The position numbers and the translations under genes are program-made. A stretch of 64,000 bases of DNA from Lepisosteus oculatus (Eukaryota; Chordata; Actinopteri; Semionotiformes; Lepisosteidae): contig NC_090696.1 in NCBI RefSeq assembly GCF_040954835.1, positions 71,857,722 through 71,921,721 on the forward strand, given 5' to 3'. This document shows positions 33,301-45,234 of this stretch, in pieces (position 1 is the stretch's first letter; each line of letters starts with the position of its first letter). The notes under the pieces are model-generated. The model saw only the letters and a list, made by a program, of their open reading frames with translations. It ran no database searches and was not told the DNA's origin.

Positions 33301-36103
33301 TAAGAGCAGCATGTGGCACGAGGGCGTGTGACGTCATGAAGGACAGCTGGTTGCTACTAGCATAATTGAAACCAGATAAAACTGGGAGACCAGTTCTGTT
33401 CTGGTAGACGGAATGTCTACCCCCCCACACACACACACACACAGAATTTGCCAGCGGAACAGCGTTTGCTCATCATGTGCATGAAAACCATCGCAATGCC
33501 TGGAACAAGTTCAGAGGTAACTTGCAGCCGACAGATGAAAATGCCTAATTCAGGGGACCAGAGGATATCTCAAAATTCGGTGGTGGAAAAAGGAGTGTTG
33601 GGGCATTTTAATTCCCCAAGGATTGTCCCCTTGCCCTGAATTGACCTGGCAGAGCGCTACACGTATGCAGAGGTCATGGTGAAAGCATGTGTGACTGTTG
33701 CGTTGTTCAAGCCCCCAGCTGGCTGTAGCTGCACAGGAAGAGTGGTGCAACTTACAGTCTATAACAGATGTGATGTCATACCTGATATTAACCTTCTAAT
33801 GTTTTTATTTTGACCGTGACTGAAAATGTATTGCTATCTTTAGGCTGTACATTTGTTTACCCTCTGAGATTTTGTTTGATATCTGTGTTTAATTTGCTGT
33901 TAAATTAATTCGACTGGGGGGCTTAACAATGCATTTCTGTAAAAAAGGAATCTAGCAGATGCCTTTGTAAGCTGACTCTCTTGAGTTCGTAGGAACTAGG
34001 GTTACTTTGGTCAATCTGGAAAAGGGTTGAGTTAAACCCATAGAGTGCACACAGACTAAAACTTTTTCATTCTGATAATACTTATTCAAAACTGACATTT
34101 AAAAAAAACATTTGTGTAAAACACCAAATTAAAACATGTATTTCTTTTATTTTGTGTGTGTGTGTGGTTGGGGGGGATTGCTTTTGACAGTGAGTTTATC
34201 AGACAAAATTGAGTTTTTTTAAAAGTTTGTACAGTGTATAAGCCTTACATTTTCTATGGCAGTCATTACCACCTGGAAAAAGCAAAGGGTTTCTCCATAT
34301 TAAGCATTCAGATTATATATGCATTTAAAATATATATATAAATATTCCGGAGTGAGATGCATAAACATGCAAAGGCATGCTAAAAATATTCACGCCCTTT
34401 TCAAAATACAAGGGAAATGAATAAAACCCAGCAAAATAATAAGGCTCAAAGATAATGGATACAGTTCTTCTGAATGAAAAAAAATAAATTCTACTACTGG
34501 TAAGGGAAAGAATGTACAAGGCTCACAAAGTTTTCTACATTGTTTTGCACTGTTTTGAGGGCCTCCTGTACATGATAACGGCTCCAGCAGTCAGCAGCGC
34601 TGTCAACAAAGGGGAAATGAATGAGCTTGGAAATTCCTGCGTCTCTGACATGTGGAAATCCCAAAGTCCAAGTCAGCCCTCCTGCAGTGCGTATTGATCC
34701 ACATATCTTCATGCTCTCGCACACAGCCTCTCCTTTCTTCTGTGTTGTTGTAGAAGCAATGGGGAAACTCCAAGAATCTGATCAAAATAAGGCCTCTGTG
34801 ATATCAAGGATATTATTACATGGTGGCAGAAAAGCACAGGGGAGAAAGTCTATTCACCAATGGAATTTCTGTGACATTTTTCATGTTGTTTTTAGATAAG
34901 GTGAAATACTATGATACAAATAAAAAATATTTCATGGAACAAAAGGCTCTGGCCCAGGAAGATATATCTATAGAAGAAAAGCAAAGGAATTTGTCCCAGT
35001 TTGTCCCAGTTTTAGGATAATAAACAGTGTGGTTTTATTGCAGCAGGAAAACACTGAGTTACATTGCAGGTCAGGAAATACAAATGTGACCTCATTTTGC
35101 AAAAGCAAGCTCTTCACAATTCATATACTGTATACAATGGTTATGTAACGCTTTTAGAACTGGTGTGTTTACTCCTGCAAATATCCTGACTTTAAAGATA
35201 ATATCATTGCATTTGAAGCTGTCTTTTAGAAACTGCCAGTAAGGTGAAAATAAAATTGACAATTAAGCTAAACAGTTTTACAGTCCAAAGAGCAGAACAT
35301 AAAATGGGCTTGATAATAATGGTAGGTAATTCTAAAATTCAGAGTATACCTAACGTAAATGTAAAGTGCTTAGAAAGACGTACTTGTGGATGGAAAGGAA
35401 AAAAATCTTTTTTGGTGTCTGCTTTTCTTAAAAAAAAAACAGTGCTGGGGATGTTGAGAATGTTGAAACAGTGGAAAAACACAGTCAGGACTGTATGGTT
35501 TTAGTGGTTAATAACCACTGGCTGATCTATATTTACAAAGCCCATTGCTTCATTCTCTAAATTATGAATCAAATGACACTAAATTACACCTATCCTCTAA
35601 TTCCTAGAGTGCCATTATAAAGCACTCTGAGATTTATGAAGTTTTGCTTTTAAATTTTTGCGATGATTTCTCAGAGATTGAGCTCAAGCAACAGTTCCAG
35701 AATTTCACCTTTGAAATCTCATAAATTCGGATCGGATAAGAGTACCCACAATAAACAAACATAGTCCCACAGAGCCCTAGTTCAAAAATGTTAAGGTTGA
35801 CTCACCAAGGCAGTAAGAACAATGCTATGGAGCCAAAGTGTTTTTTTTTTATTAGAATCTGACTGTTACCCTTCACTACTCCATAAAAACATGGTGAGAG
35901 ACATCATATGATGGAGGCATGACTCTTCTTCTCAATTCTTGTGCTAAAGGTCAGAATGAGCCTCTGTCTCCTGTGTTGATTTTGAATTGTTATGTGTAAT
36001 CTGAAGATGTTGTTCATGATTCATAACATACATCACTCATTGCATATAGTACATATACAGTACATACAGTATATGTACTATATATACAATATGAACAACT
36101 AAA
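30380..36103. other. intergenic, no gene supported
   Basis: A 5.7-kb AT-rich stretch. Small features are a (CA)n run at 33420-33443, a (TG)n run followed by G7 near 34153-34177, and an isolated palindromic TGACGTCA (CRE-type) at 33329-33336. A possible terminal exon at 30513-30700 is discussed under findings. Overlapping frames on both strands at 34494-34900 show no recognised domain. Confidence 0.5.
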
Positions 36104-36200
36104 GGTTTATTCCATGCTGAAAAGAGAAGAAACACCTGAAGAAGGCTCCACAGCTGAAATGTTGTGTTTCTTTTCTTCTCTTTTCAGCAGGGAATAAACC
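36104..36200. repeat. small hairpin element (MITE-like), copy 1
   Basis: The arms are GGTTTATTCCATGCTGAAAA with GAGAAGAA, and TTCTTCTCTTTTCAGCAGGG ending AATAAACC, inverted. The 50-base middle has CACCTGAAGAAGGCTCCACA and GCTGAAATGTTGTGTTTC. The same core with different arms lies at 38893-38996. Confidence 0.75.
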
Positions 36201-36204
36201 TATT

Positions 36205-38890
36205 ACCTGTGCCTTTGCAGCCTACGCAGCTTCCCACCTGAACTACACAGAGTATATATACGTAAAGTTTTCCATATAGTTTGCTGAAATTATTTTAAAT
36301 GGTGGGGGAAGAAAAGAATATTGCTTCTTCTTCTTCACTGTAGCACTGATTCACATTTGCTTCCTTGAATGAATGAGTGCTCTGTTCAATACTAGAGACC
36401 AGTAAAACACTATCCCATTCACATATGAGCTGATAAACCTTGGAACTGCAAACACCCCAGGTCATTGCTTAGCACAAGGCTGTGCAATCCTGCTTCCATA
36501 GGGATGGTGTATCTGCAGGGCTTTTTTTTTAAACTGGTGCAACTGAACCAATAAGAAGCAGATGTAAGTCCTTAAGTACTGAGCTTTAAAGAAAACCTGC
36601 AGACGCAGTAGTTGTCCTGCAACGGGAGTGGACCTTGCTGTCTTAAATGCAATGGACATGTGCAGCATAGCAGAAATTCAAATTTTTTCAGAATTAAGCC
36701 CCTCAATGACTAGATTTGTATGTATAATTACTATATATTAGTAGGCTAATACTAATAACTCTATAACTTGATTTTGGTCCTCATTGGTACCTAGGAACAG
36801 GCTCCAGAATTCATTTCTCACATGGCTTTAAATGTGTTTACATATTTCATTTCATTACTAACAAACAGTCGGCACAGATTTGGAAGCCAGAGGTTAGGGG
36901 AAAACATTTATATCAGTTTAATTTCTCACTTGTGAGTAAGACCTTTTAGTCTGATAAAAATCAAGAACAATTTATCATGTTTCTAAACTTTTCCAGAGTT
37001 AGCCTCTCTAAAGCTGCTCATGAGTAATAACGTGGGCAGTGTCAAGACGCCATGCAGAGACTCAGTGTAGCGGGATTCAGGCAGTTGTGTATTTTTCACA
37101 TGCTTTCCACCTTAATGTTCTGCCAATTTATTTTATAAATGGTGGGGTTTTTTCAAGAGGTGGAACTTTTCTCTTGAGTTAAACTCTCACGCCTAAAGGT
37201 CCTCTAAGATAGTTCTCAGTGGTGAAGCAACCATATGCGGTACCTGTAAGTGACCTATTCACTTTAAATAACGCTGTGTGAAATGCTTTCTTATAAAGTG
37301 AGAAATGGAGGTCAGAATTAAGAAATATCTTTGAAGAATAAAGATAAAATACCCCTCAATCTTCGAGGATGCATTAGGTAGACCTTTTTCTTCCTAGGTG
37401 ATATCCTTAGCTGCCTCAAATAGCAATTAACACTTATACTATGGTTTTTAACGAGTTGAATGGAATTGAATTGATCCAAAAACTGAATCAACAACCTTTT
37501 GTGAGCAGCAGGTACTCAACCCTACTGTTCAGTAGTACCTTGGAAGAGGTGGTTTCTAGTGTTTAGCTCTTCCGATGGATCTCAAAAGGTTTTCCCAGAG
37601 ATCTTCAGATACGCAATTATTATCTTGGTTAGCTGGATATGAACATATATTTTTTAAAATATCGTTTCAAAGAATTCATCAGAAGAAAAGTTGTTTTTGT
37701 GTGTGGAGGACACACCCGAAGAAGCATTCACATAGTGGAATGTGAATTGGCAAAAGCCCGATTTCCGAGTTGGTGCTTGTTTGCTATTTCCTAATTTTGC
37801 TTCTAGTACATTTGGCATTAGACATGAGTTATAATCACACTAGTTTTACAGAGCACCTTTTTCTCTTTGCACCCTTCTTCTCAAACATTTAGGCTAATAT
37901 TATCACTGTTTTGTAAACCAAGCCCACTAACATTTGTATTCTAGTTCATGGAAAAGAAATGTGCTGAAGCCACCTTTAAAATGTTTTAAAACTGACTGCT
38001 TTCTTCAATTACTACTTATTATTTTATGCCATTTTTTTTAAAAAGGGTACGACCTGCAATTAATCAAATTAAAGTGTTTTAAACTAACCGTTCTGGCATT
38101 TACTAGGTAAATCAAAGACAGCTGCACTAAATGAATGCTGAAAGAAGAGCTTTACCCTGATATAAAGATTCAAGGTCTGGGTAAATTATTACTGCATGAT
38201 GTAATTCTCAGGTTAATGTTTTACAAATAGATTTTTTAACACAAGTGACTTGTTTTGTTTGTTAAAACAAGCTAAAATCTCAGACTTTAAACATGCAACG
38301 AGCAGGACCCAAAACAGCCCCATTTAATGCTCAGCGGTCTCATATCCTGCAACCTACTTCTGCTTTCTTGTGAAAGTCTTTCAAAAACAACTATTTATGT
38401 GAGCTGGCAGGAATTCATTTTAAAACAATGGTGTTCTTGTATAGAGCCGTACGCCTCGAGCTTCAGGAATTTAAACATTTTAAGTTTAAATTTGAGTAAA
38501 CATTCAGAAATGTTAAGACATAAAAATCATTTAGTCAAATGGAATGTTCTGACCCCATGTACTGTAAATTTGAATATTCACTGAATGTGACCATAAGTGT
38601 TCCAGGGCCATTCATGTGTGTCATTACACTTCTTTTGGGCTGATTTTCACATTCTTAACCTTCAGGCACTTCAATGAAGACATCTGTAATAACAGACAAG
38701 TCTTTGCCTGCAACTTTTGCAGTTGTGTGCCTATTTCACAGACCTGTGTCTGTCTGTGACCTGAATATGACATACTGGTGTTGCTTCACATAAATCGCCC
38801 TCATAAAAGAACCCACTGTAATTCAAATTCGGTTCTGAGGCTACATTTGTTTAAATGTTTAAATATATGTCATACATTATAATCGAATAT
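36205..38890. other. intergenic, no gene seen
   Basis: AT-rich spacer; only short, domain-free open frames. Confidence 0.55.
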
Positions 38891-38892
38891 AA

Positions 38893-38996
38893 TCATGCTG
38901 AAAAAAAGAAGAAAGAAAACACATCGTTTCGGCCGTGGAGCCTCACACCTGAAGAAGGCCCCGTTGTGTTTTCTTTCTTCTTTTTTAAAAAAAAAA
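38893..38996. repeat. small hairpin element (MITE-like), copy 2
   Basis: Begins CATGCTGAAAAAAAGAAGAA and returns as TTTCTTTCTTCTTTTTTAAA. The middle reads ACATCGTTTCGGCCGTGGAG then CACCTGAAGAAGGCCCCGTT, the same core as copy 1 with some substitutions and the CG dinucleotides kept. Confidence 0.75.
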
Positions 38997-39120
38997 TGTA
39001 CCCCCTGGAAAATCCCATGATTTAAGCGTGTATTGATTGAGTGTACGGATGTTCATTCTGCATTACCTGTCAATGAATGAAGCCTGGCTGTGTTTTGGGA
39101 TATCTGAACACAGATATCGT

Positions 39121-39394
39121 CTTCAGGGGAGCTGGAGCAGGAGCCTATCCCAGCAGGCAATGGGTGCAAGGCAGGGTACACCCTGAATGTGACGCCAGTC
39201 CACCGCAAGGTACAAACACAAGCACGCATGCACTCTCACCTAGGGTCAGTCGTATCAGAAGCTAATTGAACTACATGTACTGTACCTGTTCATTTCTTGG
39301 ACTCTGGAAGGGAACACACATGAACCTGGAGAGAACCCAGAGACCCAGCTCTGCGCGGCAGCAATGCTAACTGCTGCGCCACCAAACTGCCCCT
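39121..39394 (-). mobile_element. V-SINE-type SINE, reverse copy
   Basis: On the minus strand the head has GGCAGTTTGGTGGCGCAGCA with GTTAGCATTGCTGCC. The core is partly degraded (GGGTTCTCTCCAGGTTCATG), and the tail has GGACTGGCGTCACATTCAGG, GTGTACCCTGCCTTGCACCC and GGGATAGGCTCC. It keeps the usual block order. Confidence 0.75.
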
Positions 39395-42300
39395 GGATAT
39401 ATTATATGGAGCAATATTTGCTTTCATTATTTACAATGGAACCACAAATGTTCTTCTTAGTCGTGGTATTCATTGAGGATACGATGTTGTGCTGCTACCT
39501 GCTTCATTGACTCAATCACCTTGTGCAGATTTCTATTACTTGCAAAGAGTACACAGTATGTTTTTCCATAAGCTTATCTTTCTCTCGAAATACTTATTGG
39601 AAATAAGCAAAACTGAGTTTTACTTCAGCTATTTTTAAAACATGAAATGATAAGTTGCTATAGGATGTTAGCAACAGGCGGTGACAGGTTGACTGACTGG
39701 TGGGAGAGACAGACCCCACTCTTACTAGATTGTTACTGACCAGTGTAACTACTGTAGATAAGTTTAACAGGCTTGTTTCTGCAGAGCAATCACAACACAC
39801 ACAAAACAACACACAACATGAAAAATAACAGCAATATACAATAATCCAGAATTAGAGCAATATTTTAACTGTTCACTGCATAGTCTGCGGTCTTAATGTG
39901 CTGAGCACAGTCAACTCTACTTAGGACAGTCTGTTTTAAGGTGCCAGGGCCTTGTCAATCAACTGGGCCAAAAGCAGTAGGTGTGATGTTTCACAGCTCC
40001 TCACATAACTGCCATATCAGAAGGTTGCCATTAACGTTTCCCAAAACCCTGATTATATCTGACTATCCATTTCCTACAGCCTTTCAAATTGCGTACTATA
40101 AGTAATTCACGGATCAACGGAGCCTTAAGGAGTTTTAGGAGTTTGATGGTATCTAATTTCGATTGCAGATCTGCCCCTGAGGCAGAGCAATGAGCATCAA
40201 TCGGTCTGATTCAGCTGACTGCATTCAAACACGTCAAAGACTTGATTAGCTTGTTTGACAATGACAGAAAATTTTAGAATTTATTCCAAAAATTGTATTT
40301 TCTCTTTCCTCCCTTTCCCGTTGGAAAGCCAAGCCAGTATTTACAGTACTAGACAAATAATGATTACAAAAATCTGTTTGTGCTAGAGAAGTTGACAGTT
40401 TATATAATAATATGCAGATACAGTAGTAGTACACATTGTAGCTTTCACTGTATAATTTTATTTTGCAACAACTCAATTTTAGTTACTAGTTTTTTAAGAA
40501 AAAAACTTTAACTGCTTTAACTTTAACCTTTAACTGCTCGGTCAAAGCTCCAATGTCACTGGTCTTTTACTTATTTTTCCTTTTATTCTGGCATCCTCTA
40601 TTCATTATTGGTATACAGTAGTCAGAAGACATTAGATTAATAAATTATTTTTGGTACCTATCACACAGTATTCAATCTTTGGCTGTGTCCTCTCCCACAC
40701 TGCCCACAACATGCAAATCTACCCACCTTGGGTGTGAACATTTTTTGAAAAATAAAAACTGACCAAGCTCTCAGCAATATCCTTTTGTTAATGCTCATAC
40801 CAATCAAACACACAAAAAAATCATTTTTTTAAGTTAATTTAGAAGAGTGGGCCTGATATTTTGTTGCGTGCCATGTATTGTTAACACATCTCTAGAATTG
40901 TCTTTAAAAGGGAAATGGTGATCAGAGCACACATTGTTAATTTCTTGCAATAATCTCTAGGACTTTGTTGACTAAAATTCAGAATGAAATGTATTATCCT
41001 AGCAGGCAACGTATTCAAGACTAAGGTGTCAGTCATTATGTCAATGGCAATATGCCATAAACCTCTGGCACACTTTGCAATAGGAAATTCATATGATTGT
41101 TTGCAAGGCATGATAAACGTGGACATTAGGCAACACTGGATTCTCCAGTGAACAAGTGAATGGTCACACTGAAATAGTTTACAGTGGGGCATAATGACTG
41201 TACTGTTTTCTCACAGATACGTATTAATACACAATCAGGTGCAAATGTTTAAACGTTCCTTTCAAGTGCCTGCAAAATATTGACATTCTGCTCTTATCAG
41301 ACTGAAATTGCTCTGCTTGACTTTGCTAGTTCGATGCCTGTTGGATTTCTGTTATATTTTTTAAATACATTTGAAGTTATTTTCTGTGAATAAGGACCTA
41401 TTCTGTCATCATGTTTCAAGCTGTCCAGTATATTTGAAAATGATTGTAAGTAATGAATAACTTTAGACAGAGTGATGAATGTTAAGAGTGTGATATTATC
41501 ATCATTGCATCTATTTACACAAAGTAATCAAGGCTGTATCCAGATTTGACACACACAAAGCAGAAGTAAATCAACCTGACTCCCGAGAAATTATATTTAA
41601 GGAAAACAGGGTCAGAACACGTTATTTTCTCCATGGAGATCTCCATGAAAATGTGTTGCTTATTAATTTCCATATACTGTAAGTTGTAAATTATAAGTTA
41701 TGTGTTATACGTTAATGGTCTACTCCTGTGATAGAATGTATTTAGATTGCAAAGCTTACATTCTTCATAAATATAATTCCTATATTTGCTTAATACCACA
41801 AATGTGGTAAAGGTCAATTTTTTTAAGGGCTTTCATAATATCACACAATGTAACTGCAACCACCAGTTCAACAAAGGATGACTTTTATTTCCTGCCACCA
41901 AAGTGAACAGGAAATTCACACACTATACTAATTAGGAATTCATGTCCTAACTACTACCAAACATTTCTGCTTCAACACTATCAAGCCTGAACAGGACTGA
42001 ACTCCCTTTGCTTACGTCAAATACTTTTGGAAGCTACCGATGACTAAAAGAGGTCAATTATGTAGTCATCACAAACTATAGGTTGATGTGACAAGAAATT
42101 GTGCAGAGGAAAGTGAGAGCCTTGTACAGAGAAAGTGAGATGTTGGTTTGCCAACATCTAGACAATGTGATTGAGTTTCCATTTTTCCTACCATATCAGT
42201 TTCCTACAGGGAGTACTTTTAACCCTGCTTAGCTCATACGACCTGAGTAACTATGTTAGTTAAACTGTAAAGTTCATAGTCATAGTGCCTGCTTCTTTTA

Positions 42301-45197
42301 CCACAACAACTAGTAAAGCTAGAACAAGACTAAAATTCCTTGACTTCATATACTCCAGGTTAAGACATAATGAGCACCATATTATTTTATAGAGAAGTAA
42401 TTCAAAGATTAATTTGCTCTCATGCTTTGCTGAACATTTCATAAAAGTCAATTTGAAAGTAGTATAAAATGTGTTATTTTCATTTCTATTACTACTGCAA
42501 ATGAACAGATTCTAAGATGTTGGCTTAGTATGTTGCTTACAGCATGAATGATAAAATATAATGGTGGTAATTTTGGCAGTTTTTTTTATCATTATTAAAC
42601 GATCTTTCCCGGTGCTGCAATCTTTAAACAGGTTTTGATGTGCAACATATCCTCATGGCTTGTTAGGCCTTGTGTTTGCAGGGAATTCAAACTCATTTTA
42701 TAACTCTAACGCACAGCTAAAAATGTCACACAGTATGTCATTCCTTACAAAAACAATAGATTGTTGTGAAAGAATGGTTTCAAATAATAGATTAACTTTT
42801 ATTCAAGAAAACTGTTTACATTCTACACCCGAAATGAAGACATCTTATCCAGATTTGACTACCTGTGAAACTAACAAAGGAATCAACTGTAAAGAAGCAA
42901 TCTCTCTTTAAATGCAACGCAACAGTAATGTATTGTTGCACAAAAGTAGCGCTGTACTCTGGTATAACGGGTTTAATTACAGTAAATACTTAATTACGTC
43001 ATTCACGATGGAATTATTTCTTACTTACGGGTCTGTGGGACTCAGCCTGAGATGATGCAGGTTAGTCTGGACAGAGGGGGGTCAGCAATTTTATTTATTG
43101 ATGCAAAACCACTTACTGTAATATAAATGTGAATATATTTTACAAGAAAGACACTGTTTTGCAGTGTGAAATTCAAACACAGAAAACAAGTTTGCCTGTA
43201 GACACTGAGGATGAAAATATTGTCTTTATGTGCGTTACATAATGTATAAAACCATTTATTTTTAGCAAACCATAAAGCAAAGGAATATAAAAAGATCTAA
43301 ATTATTGTATTCTTCCAGGCATTTTTCAATGAAAGTAATGTTAAGCTCTAAACATGATGTAACTGTCTTGTGAAATACATTAGTCTGTTTATGCTGCTTT
43401 TGTATTCTATGCTTATGACAAGAGTTGGCAGAGCCTCTGTAATCCAAATTTATGTGAGAGCACAGTGAAGTATTTTATGGACATGTGCGCATGTTATAAT
43501 TCACACTTCTATATTTCCAAAAGCCGAAACATTAAACATCAGTTCACTTGCGGTCGCTTGCGAGGAAATGTATCATTCTAAATTCGGACGTTATCAATGG
43601 CTTTTGGTTGACTTGCAAGAAGCATCCAAAGCTGATCTGTCCGCAAAGCAGCCAAACACTTGCCTCAGGCTTGGCACTCGGGCTGCTGATCACTCACATC
43701 GAACAAGAAAGCCGGTGGAGGCTGTGAAGGAGGGTGTAAGATTGATTTCTACACTTATCTTCACCATTGCCATACCCTGCTATACCCTGCCATTGATGGG
43801 AGCCATTTGTTAAAGCATCATCAAATACTCATCCAACAGAGGGATGATACATGGAAGGGTACAATGTGATGTGCGAGGATATGTACAGGTACATACTCCT
43901 GGTCAAAACAAGCAAACGTCCAAGTAAGGCACTCTAAGTAAATCGATTTCATTCAGCATGTGAAAGAAATCTCGACACACTGAGGCCCCATTCTTAGCTT
44001 TTTTTACCTTTTTTTCAGTTCTTCTCTAGAGCTGTATGAACAGAAAAGTGCATCCGGGGAATGAATTAACTTTGGCTACTTGGCTGGGTTCTAAAATAAA
44101 TGTTGACATTGGAGTTAATCATCTTATTTTATTTTAACAGGAAACAAACATGGGGTGCTCCAGAAACAGTTTCCCAGGAGTTACTACAGTAAACATCGGA
44201 GTGTCCGGGGACAATCTATGGGCAGCAGAAGAGAGGAAGGTTCCTTTAGAAATATAAGCAGTTAGCTTATTCCACTTTGCTGGCTTTAACAAGATTAATA
44301 GAATGATACAGTGTGGTATTACACTGTAAACTATAGTACCATATTGCAAATACAAATATTCCTCACAATCAATGAGTTCTTACATAAAATGTACCAAGAT
44401 GCATTCCCAGATTATAAACTCAAAAGAATGGAGATCACAGGATACATGCACATTCTGCTCCATGAAAGAACACTGACGAACAAATTAAACCAGTTCAATC
44501 TTCACTTCAAAGTGAACTCTGCAAATCTGTGTGTAAGCAAACACTATATGTCATAGAGCTGTAACACAAACAAACTGATTTTTCATTTCATTTTTCGAAC
44601 AGATTTACACGTTTTTCTGCTGTTCTGCATAGAACATAATATTTAACTGGAATTTTTTTAAGCCTGGAGAGTGTTGCAGGAAAATATTTTCAAACGTTTG
44701 TCATAAGGGTAAATTATGCATTATTATTAGCCAGATCTACAGATATGGCTAATATACAGTATCTGTGGGACCAGCTCTCCAATACCATCAGACATCAGCG
44801 AGTGGCCAAACTTTGACATCCGACAGCAGCTGCAGAGGAAGAGAAGCAGCACTATCCTGCAGCAGTCTGGCCAGAAAGTGGTGGTACAGTATCTACTGTA
44901 CGTATCATTTCTGTCAAGATTGCAACAGCGCACAGAGAAGTCTTGCTTTCATTTTGTCCGTTTCATAATGAGAAACTATTGACATGCTTTGAATGTTTTT
45001 TCTATTAATTTTCTATGATTTTGTATCATATCTGTGTTTTGTAATTTTTTCCTGTTACGGGAATAAAGGCTCTTTTACAGATACATACTGGTATCTGTGG
45101 GTCATGTTTTTTCTGTTATAGTTTTATAGTCGTTCAGTTCCAAAGGAGCCACTTTGTTTTTGTCCATCTTCTCTTCCTTACAGCCTGCATGACATCT
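39395..45197. other. intergenic, no gene supported
   Basis: A 5.8-kb AT-rich stretch between the chemokine array and SVEP1. Two segments (43568-43735 and 44732-44973) have weak exon-like features described under findings. An AATAAA signal lies at 45062-45067. I recognise no protein family. Confidence 0.5.
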
Positions 45198-45234
45198 AGT
45201 GGTGATTTTCCATAACAAATGGAAAATCACCACT
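45198..45234. repeat. perfect inverted repeat, 15-bp arms
   Basis: Arms AGTGGTGATTTTCCA (45198-45212) and TGGAAAATCACCACT (45220-45234) are exact complements around the loop TAACAAA. No T-run follows, and it lies in non-coding DNA. Confidence 0.9.

Noticed and set aside
34494-34900. Overlapping open frames on both strands as a small gene
   Set aside because: Several frames are open at once with no domain, splice or codon signal favouring one; possibly an old repeat.
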